Made by a program: the position numbers and the translations under genes. Shown in pieces: positions 28,302-36,643 of a stretch of 64,000 nucleotides of DNA. Every line of letters begins with the position of its first letter. Position 1 is the stretch's first letter. The notes under the pieces are model-generated. The model was not told the origin of the DNA and did not search any database. It saw nothing but the letters and a program-made list of their open reading frames with translations. Source of the DNA: Streptomyces sp. LaPpAH-108 (lineage in GTDB: Bacteria > Actinomycetota > Actinomycetes > Streptomycetales > Streptomycetaceae); the NCBI RefSeq assembly GCF_000373625.1, contig NZ_KB891988.1:842053-906052 (forward strand), given 5' to 3'.

Positions 28302-28643
28302 ATGACCATCAGCAACACCGGTACCGGTGACGTCGAGCCCGAGGTCCGCGAGGAGCTGGAGCGGCTGCGGGCGAGCATCGACAACATCGACGCGGCCGTC
28401 GTCCACATGCTGGCCGAACGCTTCAAGGCCACCCAGCAGGTCGGCCGCCTCAAGGCCCGCCACCAGCTGCCCCCGGCCGACCCGGCCCGCGAGGCCCGCC
28501 AGATCGCCCGCCTGCGCAGCCTCGCCGAGGACGCCCGCCTGGACCCGGCCTTCGCCGAGAAGTTCCTCAACTTCATCGTGGCCGAGGTGATCCGCCACCA
28601 CGAACGCATCGCCGAGGACGTGGCGAAGCCCCCGGCGAACTGA
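28302..28643 (+). CDS. AroQ-class chorismate mutase
   Basis: This 113-residue all-helical protein has the AroQ pattern: ELERLRASIDNIDAAVVHMLAERFKATQQVGRLKA (helix 1, with Arg and Lys active-site residues), then PADPAREARQIARLRSLAEDARLDP, and FAEKFLNFIVAEVIRHHE in helix 3. It converts chorismate to prephenate for Phe and Tyr, the branch competing with tryptophan. ATG 28302 fits a leaderless start; a TTG at 28293 is in frame but lies inside the -10. There is no signal peptide, so it is the cytoplasmic housekeeping type. Confidence 0.88.
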   Translation: MTISNTGTGDVEPEVREELERLRASIDNIDAAVVHMLAERFKATQQVGRLKARHQLPPADPAREARQIARLRSLAEDARLDPAFAEKFLNFIVAEVIRHHERIAEDVAKPPAN

Positions 28644-28762
28644 GGGAGGAGCGGGACACGAAGCCTCTGGTGAGCCGGGGGAAGAGCGGGCGAGGGGCGG
28701 ACATAAGCCATGTACCGGTCCGCCTCTGTCCGGCACCGGCGGCATCGGGCAGCATGGCCTGC

Positions 28763-31246
28763 ATGTCCGTACTGACGCGCGACGAAGCGCAAGCCCGAGC
28801 ACAGCTCATCGACGTCCACCGCTACACCGTCGACCTCGACCTCACCACCGGGGACGAGACCTTCGGCTCCCGTACCGTGATCGCGTTCAGCGCGCGGTCC
28901 GACGGGGACACCTTCGTCGAGCTGAAGCCCGCCGAGCTGCGCACCGTCACCCTGGACGGACAGCCCCTGGACCCCGAGACCCTGGACGGCAACCGGCTGC
29001 CGCTGAAGAACCTCACCGAGGGCGCGCACGAACTCGTCCTGGACGCCGTCATGCGCTACTCCCGCACCGGCGAGGGCATGCACCGCTTCACCGACCCCAC
29101 CGACGGCGAGACCTACGTCTACAGCCAGCTCTTCCTGGACGACGTCCAGCGCGTCTACGCCGCCTTCGACCAGCCCGACCTCAAGGCCGTCTTCGACGTC
29201 ACCGTCACCGCCCCCGAGGGCTGGACCGTCCTCGCCAACGGCGTCACCGAACACCTCGGCGAGGGCCGCTGGAAGGCCGCCACCACCCCGCTGATCTCCA
29301 CCTACCTCCTCGCCGTCGCCGCGGGCCCCTGGCACTCGGCGCACACCGAACACCGCGGGCTGCCCTTCGGCATCCACTGCCGCCGCTCCCTCGCCCCCCA
29401 CCTCGACGCCGACGCCGACGAGATCTTCGACGTCACCCGCGCCTGCTTCGACCGCTACCACGAGAAGTTCGCCGAGCCCTACCCCTTCGACTCCTACGAC
29501 CAGGCGTTCGTCCCCGAGTTCAACGCGGGCGCCATGGAGAACCCCGGACTCGTCACCTTCCGCGACGAGTTCGTCTACCGCTCCGCCGTCACCGACACCG
29601 AGCGGCAGACCCGCGCCATGGTCATCGCGCACGAGATGGCCCACATGTGGTTCGGCGACCTCGTCACCCTCAAGTGGTGGGACGACATCTGGCTCAACGA
29701 GTCCTTCGCCGAGTACATGGGCTACCAGACCACCCTGGAGGCCACCCGCTTCACCGAGCCCTGGGTCGAGTTCGGCGTCACCCGCAAGGCGTGGGGCTAC
29801 GACGCCGACCAGCGCCCCTCCACCCACCCCGTCGCCCCCGAGGCCGTCGACGACACCGCCGCCGCCCTCCTCAACTTCGACGGCATCTCGTACGCCAAGG
29901 GCGCCTCCGCGCTGCGCCAGCTCGTCGCCTGGCTCGGCGAGAAGGACTTCCTCGCGGGCATCAACATCCACTTCGAGCGGCACCGGTTCGGCAACGCCAC
30001 CCTCGCCGACTTCATCGACTCCCTCGCCGCCGCCACCGAACGCGACGTCCACGCCTGGGCCGACGCCTGGCTGCGCACCACCGGCGTCGACAAGCTCACC
30101 GCGCACATCGGCTCCGCCGAGGACGGCACCCGCACCCTCACCGTCGCACACGAGGGCAGCCGCCCGCACCGGATCACCGTCGGCCTCTACGACCACGACC
30201 TCACCGAGGAGGGCCGCCTCACCCCGCGCGCACCCCTCGGTCTCGACATCCCGCACACCGGGCCCGCCCCCATCGGCAAGCGCCCCGCCTTGGTCGTCCT
30301 CAACGACGGCGACCCCACCTACGCCAAGATCCGCTTCGACGCCGACTCCTTCGAGACGATCCGCACCAGCCTGTCCGGGCTGCCCGACCCGCTCACCCGC
30401 GCGGTCGTCTGGAACGCCCTGCGCGACGCCGTACGCGACGGCGAACTCCCGCCCGCCGCCTACCTGGAGACCGCCCGCGCCCACCTCCCGCTGGAGACCG
30501 ACCTCGCCCTCGTCGAGGGCGTCCTCGCCTTCGCCATCGGCCACATCGCGCTGCGCCACCTCACCCCCGAGGAGCGGCCCGCCGCGCTCGCCACCCTCAC
30601 CTCGCTCTGCCGCGACCTCATCCGCCGCACCGAGGACGGCGACAACCCCGGGCTGCGCCTGATCGCCGTACGCCACTTCATCGACGTCGCCGCCCACCCC
30701 GAGACCATCGCCGCCTGGCTCGCCGACGGCACCGTGCCCGGCGGACCCGAACTCGACCCCGAGCTGCGCTGGCGCATCCTCGGCCGGCTCGCCGTGCTCG
30801 GCGCCACCGACGAGGCTGCCATCGCCGCCGAGCTGGAACGCGACCCCTCCGCCAGCGGCCAGGAGGGCGCCGCCCGCTGCCGCGCCGCCCTGCCCGACCC
30901 GGAGGCCAAGCGGACCGCCTGGGACGCCATGTTCACCGGCGACGACCTCTCCAACTACCTCTTCAAGGCCACCGCCCTCGGCTTCTGGCAGCCCGAACAG
31001 GCCGATCTGGTACGGGAGTACGTCACCCGCTACTTCAAGGAGGCCCCCGCCCTCGCCGCCCGCCGGGGCCCCGCCATCGCCGCCGCCGCGGGCGCCTGGG
31101 CCTTCCCCCGCCACGCCGTCGACCGCGAGACCCTGACCCTCGGCGAGACCTGCCTGCGCGAGGACGCCCCGCCCACGGCCCTGCGCCGCAAGCTGATCGA
31201 CGAACTGGACGACCTGGCACGGGCGTTGCGCGTACGGGGCGAATAG
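28763..31246 (+). CDS. pepN: aminopeptidase N (M1 family)
   Basis: PepN removes N-terminal residues from peptides. It has 827 residues. The exopeptidase motif FNAGAMENPGLVTF is near 256. The zinc site is H290-E-M-A-H294 with E313 in WLNESFAEYMG, and the catalytic Tyr region is DGISYAKGASAL near 375. The C-terminal half is the helical ERAP1-like domain. ATG 28763 is seven bases after CAGCAT, suggesting leaderless translation; upstream in-frame starts add a sequence unlike the family. A nested hairpin follows the stop. Confidence 0.95.
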   Translation: MSVLTRDEAQARAQLIDVHRYTVDLDLTTGDETFGSRTVIAFSARSDGDTFVELKPAELRTVTLDGQPLDPETLDGNRLPLKNLTEGAHELVLDAVMRYSRTGEGMHRFTDPTDGETYVYSQLFLDDVQRVYAAFDQPDLKAVFDVTVTAPEGWTVLANGVTEHLGEGRWKAATTPLISTYLLAVAAGPWHSAHTEHRGLPFGIHCRRSLAPHLDADADEIFDVTRACFDRYHEKFAEPYPFDSYDQAFVPEFNAGAMENPGLVTFRDEFVYRSAVTDTERQTRAMVIAHEMAHMWFGDLVTLKWWDDIWLNESFAEYMGYQTTLEATRFTEPWVEFGVTRKAWGYDADQRPSTHPVAPEAVDDTAAALLNFDGISYAKGASALRQLVAWLGEKDFLAGINIHFERHRFGNATLADFIDSLAAATERDVHAWADAWLRTTGVDKLTAHIGSAEDGTRTLTVAHEGSRPHRITVGLYDHDLTEEGRLTPRAPLGLDIPHTGPAPIGKRPALVVLNDGDPTYAKIRFDADSFETIRTSLSGLPDPLTRAVVWNALRDAVRDGELPPAAYLETARAHLPLETDLALVEGVLAFAIGHIALRHLTPEERPAALATLTSLCRDLIRRTEDGDNPGLRLIAVRHFIDVAAHPETIAAWLADGTVPGGPELDPELRWRILGRLAVLGATDEAAIAAELERDPSASGQEGAARCRAALPDPEAKRTAWDAMFTGDDLSNYLFKATALGFWQPEQADLVREYVTRYFKEAPALAARRGPAIAAAAGAWAFPRHAVDRETLTLGETCLREDAPPTALRRKLIDELDDLARALRVRGE

Positions 31247-31255
31247 CCGACAGGG

Positions 31256-31308
31256 GCGCCGGGCGGTGCCCTCACGCGGAGGCCACCCTCCGCGGCACCG
31301 CCCGGCGC
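31256..31308. terminator. terminator after pepN
   Basis: Fifteen-base perfect arms (GCGCCGGGCGGTGCC at 31256 and its complement ending 31308) enclose a second hairpin, GCGGAGG-CCAC-CCTCCGC. It starts ten bases after the pepN stop. It separates pepN from the decarboxylase gene. Confidence 0.8.
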
Positions 31309-31461
31309 GGCACTCCTCCCGCCGACGGCAAGCCCGTACACGTACTCCTCCGACGTGTTTTCCCCGCACGGCAGTACCCACGACCGCTCTCCGTCGTTGG
31401 ACATCGCGGACACCCGGCCCCAAATCCGCCCGGCCGGCGTACCCGCCCCGCAGGAGAGCCC

Positions 31462-32820
31462 ATGAGCACGCCGCCCCTCGCCGCCGGACCGCACGGCCCC
31501 GACGCGCTGCGGCCCCTGCTGGAGACCGTGCTCGACGCACTCGCGGCGGGCGCGCGGGACCGGGGCGGACCGCTGCCCGCCGGAGGGCCGCACGCCGTGG
31601 ACACCCGGGTCGCACAAGCCCTCGGGGACGTACTGCCCGAGCACGGCGACCCCGACGCCCTGCACACCCTCGTCCGCCTCCTCGCCGCCGGGGCCGCCGA
31701 CCCCGCCGACCCGCTCTGCGCGGGCCACCTCCACTGCCCCCCGCTCGCCGTCGCCACCGCCGCCGACCTCGCCGTCAGCGCGCTGAACCCCTCCCTGGAC
31801 TCCTGGGACCAGGCCCCCGCCGCCTCCGCATTGGAGGCCCGCGTCACCCGCGCCCTCGCCCGCCAGGCCGGACTCGCCGACGCCCTGGTCACCACCGGCG
31901 GCACCGAGTCCAACCAGCTCGCCCTGCTCCTCGCCCGTGAACGGCACGGCACCGCGCTCACCCTCGTCTGCGGGGCCAACGCCCACCACTCCCTGCCCCG
32001 CGCCGCCTGGCTCCTCGGTCTGCCCGCCCCGCTCGTCCTGCCCACCCCGGACGGCACCCTGGACCCCGCGACCCTCGACACCGCGCTCGCCGCACTCGAA
32101 GGCCCCGCCCTCGTCGCCGCCACCGCGGGCACCACCGACGCCGGGCTCATCGACCCCCTCCCCGAGATCGCCGCCCGCTGCACCGCCCACGGCGCCCGCC
32201 TCCACATCGACGCGGCCTACGGCGGCGGACTCCTGTTCAGCGACCGCCACCGCGACCGGCTCACCGGACTCGATGCCGCCGAAACCGTCACCCTCGACCT
32301 GCACAAACTCGGCTGGCAGCCCGTCGCCGCCGGACTCCTCGCCGTCGCCAGCCCCGCCGAACTGACCGCCCTCCACCAGCGCGCCGACTACCTCAACGCC
32401 GACGACGACACCCACGCCGGGTATCCCGACCTCCTCGGCCGCTCCCCGCGCACCACCCGCCGCCCCGACATCCTCAAGGCCGCCGTCACCCTCAAGACCC
32501 TCGGCCGCACCGGACTCGCCGAACTGGTCGACCAGGTCTGCGCCCGCGCCGAGGAGTTCGCCGCCCTCGTCCGCGCCCACCCCCGCTTCGAGCTGTACCG
32601 CGCCCCCGGGATCAGCACCGTCCTGTTCCGGCCCGCCCACGCCCCCGACGACACCGTGGCCACCGTCCGCCGCACCCTGCTCCACCAGGGCCGCGCCGTC
32701 CTCGGCCGGGCCCGCGCCGACGGCCGCCTCTGGCTCAAGGTCACCCTCCTCAACCCCCACACCCGGCCGGACGACCTCGCCCACCTCCTGAAACTCGTCG
32801 AAGGACACACGCCCAGATGA
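31462..32820 (+). CDS. PLP-dependent group II decarboxylase, DesA-like
   Basis: The 452-residue protein belongs to the DABA/lysine decarboxylase type. GHLHCPPLAVATAADL is near 94, TTGGTESNQLALLLAR near 145, and the HIDAAYGGG Asp near 252. The PLP lysine is K282 in TLDLHKLGWQP. DesA of the desferrioxamine pathway decarboxylates lysine to cadaverine, and this protein is slightly shorter. ATG 31462 follows AGGAGA. It overlaps the monooxygenase start (ATGA), so the two form one unit. Substrate could be lysine, ornithine or diaminobutyrate. No iron box is seen upstream, which is unusual for a siderophore operon. Confidence 0.85.
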   Translation: MSTPPLAAGPHGPDALRPLLETVLDALAAGARDRGGPLPAGGPHAVDTRVAQALGDVLPEHGDPDALHTLVRLLAAGAADPADPLCAGHLHCPPLAVATAADLAVSALNPSLDSWDQAPAASALEARVTRALARQAGLADALVTTGGTESNQLALLLARERHGTALTLVCGANAHHSLPRAAWLLGLPAPLVLPTPDGTLDPATLDTALAALEGPALVAATAGTTDAGLIDPLPEIAARCTAHGARLHIDAAYGGGLLFSDRHRDRLTGLDAAETVTLDLHKLGWQPVAAGLLAVASPAELTALHQRADYLNADDDTHAGYPDLLGRSPRTTRRPDILKAAVTLKTLGRTGLAELVDQVCARAEEFAALVRAHPRFELYRAPGISTVLFRPAHAPDDTVATVRRTLLHQGRAVLGRARADGRLWLKVTLLNPHTRPDDLAHLLKLVEGHTPR

Positions 32821-34250
32821 CCCACCCCCCACGGCACGAGCCCGCATCCCCCCGCGACCTCGTCGGCATCGGCATCGGACCCTGCAACCTCTCCCTGGCC
32901 GCCCTCGCCCACCCGCTGGCCGAACTCGACGCCGTCTTCTACGAACAGCGCCCCGGCTTCCACTGGCACCCCGGCCTGCTCATCGACGACGCCACCCTCC
33001 AAGTCCCCTTCCTCGCCGACCTGGTGACCCTCGCCGACCCCACCAGCCCCTGGAGCTTCCTCAACTACCTGCGCGCCCGCCAGCGCCTCTTCCCCTTCTA
33101 CTTCGCCGAGCACTTCCACATCCGGCGCGCCGAGTACGACGCCTACTGCCGCTGGGTCGCCCGGCAACTGCCCGGACTGCGCTTCTCCCACCAGGTCGAC
33201 ACCGTCCGCTGGGACGCCGCACGCGAGGTGTTCGAGGTCGACTTCACCCGGCTCGACGCCGAAGGCCAGGCCGAATCCCTCGGCCGTACCCGCGCCCGCA
33301 ACCTCGTCCTCGGCATCGGCACCGCCCCCCACGTCCCCGAACCCCTGCGCCCGCTCGCCGCCGCACCCGGCGTCCCCGTCCTGCACGCCGCCGACTACCT
33401 CACCCACCGCGACGACCTGCTCGCCGCGGGCCACGTCACCGTCGTCGGCTCAGGACAGTCCGGCGCCGAGGTCTTCCTCGACCTCCTGCGCCACCGCCCC
33501 CAGGGCCGCGAGGGCCTGCACTGGATCGGCCGCACCCCCGCCTTCGCCCCCATGGAGTACTCCAAGCTCGGCCTGGAACACTTCACCCCCGACCACACCC
33601 GCTACTTCCACGCCCTGGCCGAACCCGTCCGCGACCGGCTCGTCCCCGCCCAGTGGCAGCTCCACAAAGGCGTCGACGCGGGCACCCTGGCCGCCATCCA
33701 CGACGAGCTGTACCGGCGCACCCTCCACGGCGGCTGGCCCGACGCCGTCCTCACCCCCGGCGTCCACGTCCGCACCGCGGGGCGCCTGGGCACCGGACAG
33801 GTCGAACTCCACCTCGAACACCACGACCAGGGCACCCGCACCCGCCTCGCCACCGACGCCGTCGTCCTCGCCACCGGCTACCGCCAGCGCCCCCTCGACG
33901 GCGTCCTCGCCGGACTCACCCCGCACCTGCGCCGTGACAGCGCAGGCCGCCCCCTGATCGACGACGCGTTCCGGCTCGTCCTGGACCCCGCCGTCACCGG
34001 CGCCGTCCACGTCCAGAACGCCGAACTCCACACCCACGGCGTCGGCACCCCCGACCTCGGCCTCACCGCCTGGCGCAGCGCCCGCATCCTCAACTCCCTG
34101 GCGGGCAAGGAGCAGTACCCGCTGCCGACCCGAACGGCGTTCACGACCTTCGGCCTCGAACAGGCGGCCTCGGTCCCCGGAACCCGGCAGAAAGCGGAAT
34201 CCCCCATCACCCTCGGCGCGCCCGTAGGGGGATCTGTGCGACCCAGGTGA
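32817..34250 (+). CDS. FAD-dependent L-lysine/diamine N-monooxygenase, DesB-like
   Basis: The 477 residues show the class B N-hydroxylase pattern: GIGIGPCNLSLAALA near residue 18 (FAD), WHPGLLIDDATLQVPFLADL, and VVGSGQSGAEVFLDLL near 210 (NADPH). DAVVLATGYRQRP is near 350, then NAELHTHGVGTPDLGLTAWRSA. It is predicted to hydroxylate the primary amine made by its partner, as DesB does with cadaverine. The acyltransferase (DesC) and NIS synthetase (DesD) that would complete a hydroxamate siderophore are not adjacent. The next gene is unrelated. Confidence 0.88.
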   Translation: MTHPPRHEPASPRDLVGIGIGPCNLSLAALAHPLAELDAVFYEQRPGFHWHPGLLIDDATLQVPFLADLVTLADPTSPWSFLNYLRARQRLFPFYFAEHFHIRRAEYDAYCRWVARQLPGLRFSHQVDTVRWDAAREVFEVDFTRLDAEGQAESLGRTRARNLVLGIGTAPHVPEPLRPLAAAPGVPVLHAADYLTHRDDLLAAGHVTVVGSGQSGAEVFLDLLRHRPQGREGLHWIGRTPAFAPMEYSKLGLEHFTPDHTRYFHALAEPVRDRLVPAQWQLHKGVDAGTLAAIHDELYRRTLHGGWPDAVLTPGVHVRTAGRLGTGQVELHLEHHDQGTRTRLATDAVVLATGYRQRPLDGVLAGLTPHLRRDSAGRPLIDDAFRLVLDPAVTGAVHVQNAELHTHGVGTPDLGLTAWRSARILNSLAGKEQYPLPTRTAFTTFGLEQAASVPGTRQKAESPITLGAPVGGSVRPR

Positions 34251-34321
34251 AGAACCACGGGAGGGGGTGCGAAAGGACACGGGGATATTCCCTACCCCTC
34301 CCCCGTATCTCTGTGCGCTGA

Positions 34322-34327
34322 TACCGT
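34322..34327 (+). promoter_or_regulatory. candidate -10 of the 34334 operon
   Basis: TACCGT lies six bases before ATG 34334 with no ribosome site, consistent with a leaderless transcript for the operon. Confidence 0.4.
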
Positions 34328-34333
34328 CCCGGC

Positions 34334-34663
34334 ATGTCGCTGCAACGGGGGCATGTGAGCCGGGTGGTAGTGGTGGCGGGGGGCATATTCCTCGCGGTCC
34401 ATTTCCCGCAGGAAGACCCTTTCTTCCGTTCGGTGATCGACTTACCCGGTCTCACCGCGATGGCATTTCTGATCACGGCATTGCACGCCGGACCGCATCA
34501 GCGAGCGGCAATTCCGCCCCCGCCCCCGATGGCCGAATGCCGTGAACGCCCAGGGAACAACCGGCCGACCCGTTCCGACGCCGCCGACGGCGAGGTACGA
34601 CTCGACGCTCTCGCCGCACAGGCCGCCCCTATCCGCGCGCACAGGAGAGGCAGCAGAGCATGA
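34334..34663 (+). CDS. small membrane protein with a TTA codon
   Basis: The 109 residues include two hydrophobic segments (about 11-23 and 36-52) followed by a Pro-rich, then charged, tail. The leucine in SVIDLPGLTAM is encoded by TTA at 34442-34444, so translation should depend on the bldA tRNA, which in Streptomyces links expression to late growth. The stop overlaps the ATG of the 504-residue gene (ATGA), which argues that this is a true gene. Codon bias is slightly less extreme than in neighbours. No family is recognised. Confidence 0.55.
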   Translation: MSLQRGHVSRVVVVAGGIFLAVHFPQEDPFFRSVIDLPGLTAMAFLITALHAGPHQRAAIPPPPPMAECRERPGNNRPTRSDAADGEVRLDALAAQAAPIRAHRRGSRA

Positions 34664-36174
34664 CCGTCATCCCGCCACCCGCACCACCCGCCGTTCCCCC
34701 CAGCATCCCCGACCCCCGCTTCGCCCGCGACATCACGCGGTATCTGTGCGCCGCCGTCCACACCGACACCAAGCTCGCCCGACAAGCCGTCGAGCAGATC
34801 ATCGATGAACCGCGCCGTGCCGTCGCCTCCTCACCCGGCGTCGACCTCGCCTGCGTCCTGCGCCACGCACTGGCCGCCCGCCGCCGCCACATCCAACGCG
34901 ACGTCGTCCTCACCCTGCTGATCATCATCGCCCTCGTCATCCTGCCGAACGCCCCCGGCACCGCACTCTTCGGCGGACTCCTCGTCGCCTGGATCATCGT
35001 CGCCCTCGAATCACTCGCCGTTCACTACGGCGTGCTGGCCCGACACCTCAAACGCGAGAACTTCGACCCCGGCAAGGCCCCACAGCCCACCAGCACCCGG
35101 CACCGGCACCGCATCGCGGCCATCGAAAGACGCGACCGCGGCAACGTCGTCGTCTTCTCCCCCTACGCCCCCTTCGTCGGCTACGGCACCACCATGAGCA
35201 CCTGGTCCTTCGCCCTCGACACCGCACGCCCCCAAGAGGGCAAGCAGGTCACCCCCTTCACCGTCCACGAACTCAACGACCACCTCGCCGCACACATCGG
35301 CGACCTCAAACTCCCCGGCGTCCACGTCGAGAACCTCCTGCTCGTCAACGGCGCCGACCTCCTGTACGCGGTCGACGACCGCACCCGCGGCGAACTCCTC
35401 CCCGACAACGCCGGACCACCCCGCGAGCAGGTCTCCGCCACCCTCCTCCGCGACCTGCGCGAAGACGGAAACGGCCGAGCCCGCCCCTACCTCGCCATCC
35501 GTGTCACCGGCTGGAGCGGCGAACTCGCCGCCACCCTCTTCCTGCGCTGCGCCCTCCTGTCCGACGGCAGGATGCTGTTCCTCGAAGCCAGCAACTCCCT
35601 CCTCACCCCCGTACGCGAGCGGTACCGGGCCGCCGACCGCATGCTCGACGCCCCCACCGCCCGCCAGTGGTGGGCCCTCGTCGGCACCGCCGCACGACGC
35701 ACCCTCCCCACCCTCGTCGGAGCACCCTTCTCCGTCCTCGCCGGGCTCACCGCACCTCTGAGCGAACAGAGCAAACAACGCCGGCAGGCACGCGAGATCC
35801 GCCACCGCACCTTCAACTACGGAGCCTCCTTCAGCATCCGCGACGCGGCCGGCGACCAGGTCTACTACCGCTACTTCCAGCAGATGGACCGCGAGCTGTA
35901 CGCCAAGACCGTCGAACACCGCGTCCTCGACGCCCTGGTCGCGTTCCTGGAAGACCACCACATCGACACCGGCGAACTCGTCCAGCGCCAGACCGCCATC
36001 TACAACACCGGCCTGTACGCCGCGGGAAACCTCACGGTCAAGGACTCCGCCGTCGGCATCGGAGGCAGCATCGCCGCCGCCCTCCGACGCGGCCAGAGCC
36101 CCGCCGCATCCAGCCCCCTCACCCCCCTCAGCCCGCCCGCCCAGCCTGGCCAGCCCATGACTCCAGGAAGGTGA
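34660..36174 (+). CDS. 504-residue hypothetical membrane protein
   Basis: No known domain is recognised. A soluble helical N-terminus (residues 1-85) is followed by two adjacent membrane helices (about 88-125, VVLTLLIIIALVILP and LFGGLLVAWIIVALESLAV). A large cytoplasmic region (130-445) has VVVFSPYAPFVGYGTTMSTW near 165 and ATLFLRCALLSDGRMLFLEA near 300. Residues 449-466 (NTGLYAAGNLTVKDSAVG) share a motif with the next protein. It overlaps the TTA gene and is five bases from the 125-residue gene. Its start is fixed by the ATGA overlap. Possible roles include stress or conflict signalling, purely by analogy of architecture. Confidence 0.75.
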   Translation: MTVIPPPAPPAVPPSIPDPRFARDITRYLCAAVHTDTKLARQAVEQIIDEPRRAVASSPGVDLACVLRHALAARRRHIQRDVVLTLLIIIALVILPNAPGTALFGGLLVAWIIVALESLAVHYGVLARHLKRENFDPGKAPQPTSTRHRHRIAAIERRDRGNVVVFSPYAPFVGYGTTMSTWSFALDTARPQEGKQVTPFTVHELNDHLAAHIGDLKLPGVHVENLLLVNGADLLYAVDDRTRGELLPDNAGPPREQVSATLLRDLREDGNGRARPYLAIRVTGWSGELAATLFLRCALLSDGRMLFLEASNSLLTPVRERYRAADRMLDAPTARQWWALVGTAARRTLPTLVGAPFSVLAGLTAPLSEQSKQRRQAREIRHRTFNYGASFSIRDAAGDQVYYRYFQQMDRELYAKTVEHRVLDALVAFLEDHHIDTGELVQRQTAIYNTGLYAAGNLTVKDSAVGIGGSIAAALRRGQSPAASSPLTPLSPPAQPGQPMTPGR

Positions 36175-36178
36175 CGCC

Positions 36179-36556
36179 ATGCCCGACACCACCCCCGGCC
36201 ACAACAGCGGCATCCAGAGTGGAGGCGACCTCACCATCGACAACAGCGCCGTCGCCGTCAACCACTCCACCGCCACCAACACCCCCACCCCACCCGACCA
36301 CGACGCCGCCATCGCCGAACTGCGCACCGCGGCACGCCAGTTGCTCGAAGAATTACGCCGCCACCAGGACCAGTACGAGGACGGCACGGCTCTCGTACAC
36401 GCCGCCGAAGAGGTCGACACCGAACTCACCCGCGACGAACCACGCCGCAACCGCATCCTGAGCTGGCTCGGCTTCATCGCCCCCGGCGTCCAGGCCACCG
36501 CCGAACTCGCCGGCCACGTCGCCGCCCTCCAGAACAGCGTCACCAGCCTGCTGTGA
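36179..36556 (+). CDS. 125-residue helical protein sharing a motif with its neighbour
   Basis: The N-terminus is low-complexity and beta-prone: NSGIQSGGDLTIDNSAVA (residues 9-26), a close relative of residues 449-466 of the preceding protein. A long charged helix follows (about 43-80, AELRTAARQLLEELRRHQDQYED), probably a coiled coil. A C-terminal amphipathic or weakly hydrophobic segment (ILSWLGFIAPGVQATAELAGH) could touch the membrane. AGGAAGGTG lies just upstream. It is likely a partner of the membrane protein; no function is known. Confidence 0.7.
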   Translation: MPDTTPGHNSGIQSGGDLTIDNSAVAVNHSTATNTPTPPDHDAAIAELRTAARQLLEELRRHQDQYEDGTALVHAAEEVDTELTRDEPRRNRILSWLGFIAPGVQATAELAGHVAALQNSVTSLL

Positions 36557-36594
36557 CACCCGGGCCGTCCCAGCGGCCTGACCCGCAACGGAAA

Positions 36595-36627
36595 ACGGCG
36601 CCGACGGGAAACCCCCGCCGACGCCGT
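36595..36627. terminator. convergent terminator between the 125-residue gene and the nucleotidase
   Basis: ACGGCGCCGACGG and CCGCCGACGCCGT form an imperfect hairpin (about 11 of 13 pairs) in the 87-base gap between convergent genes. Confidence 0.5.
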
Positions 36628-36643
36628 CCACCCGGGCCCGGTC

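Noticed and set aside
31309..31461. An iron box upstream of the DesA/DesB-like pair
   Set aside because: No TTAGGTTAGGCTAACCTAA-like sequence is visible; its absence is itself noted in the findings.
25970..31615. A very long open frame on the minus strand opposite the hydrolase, chorismate mutase and pepN genes
   Set aside because: It is the antisense shadow of highly biased plus-strand genes; its product is low-complexity Gly/Val/Leu-rich and lacks any family pattern.
31462..34250. Calling the decarboxylase/monooxygenase pair a complete desferrioxamine locus
   Set aside because: Acyltransferase and NIS synthetase genes are missing from the surrounding sequence.
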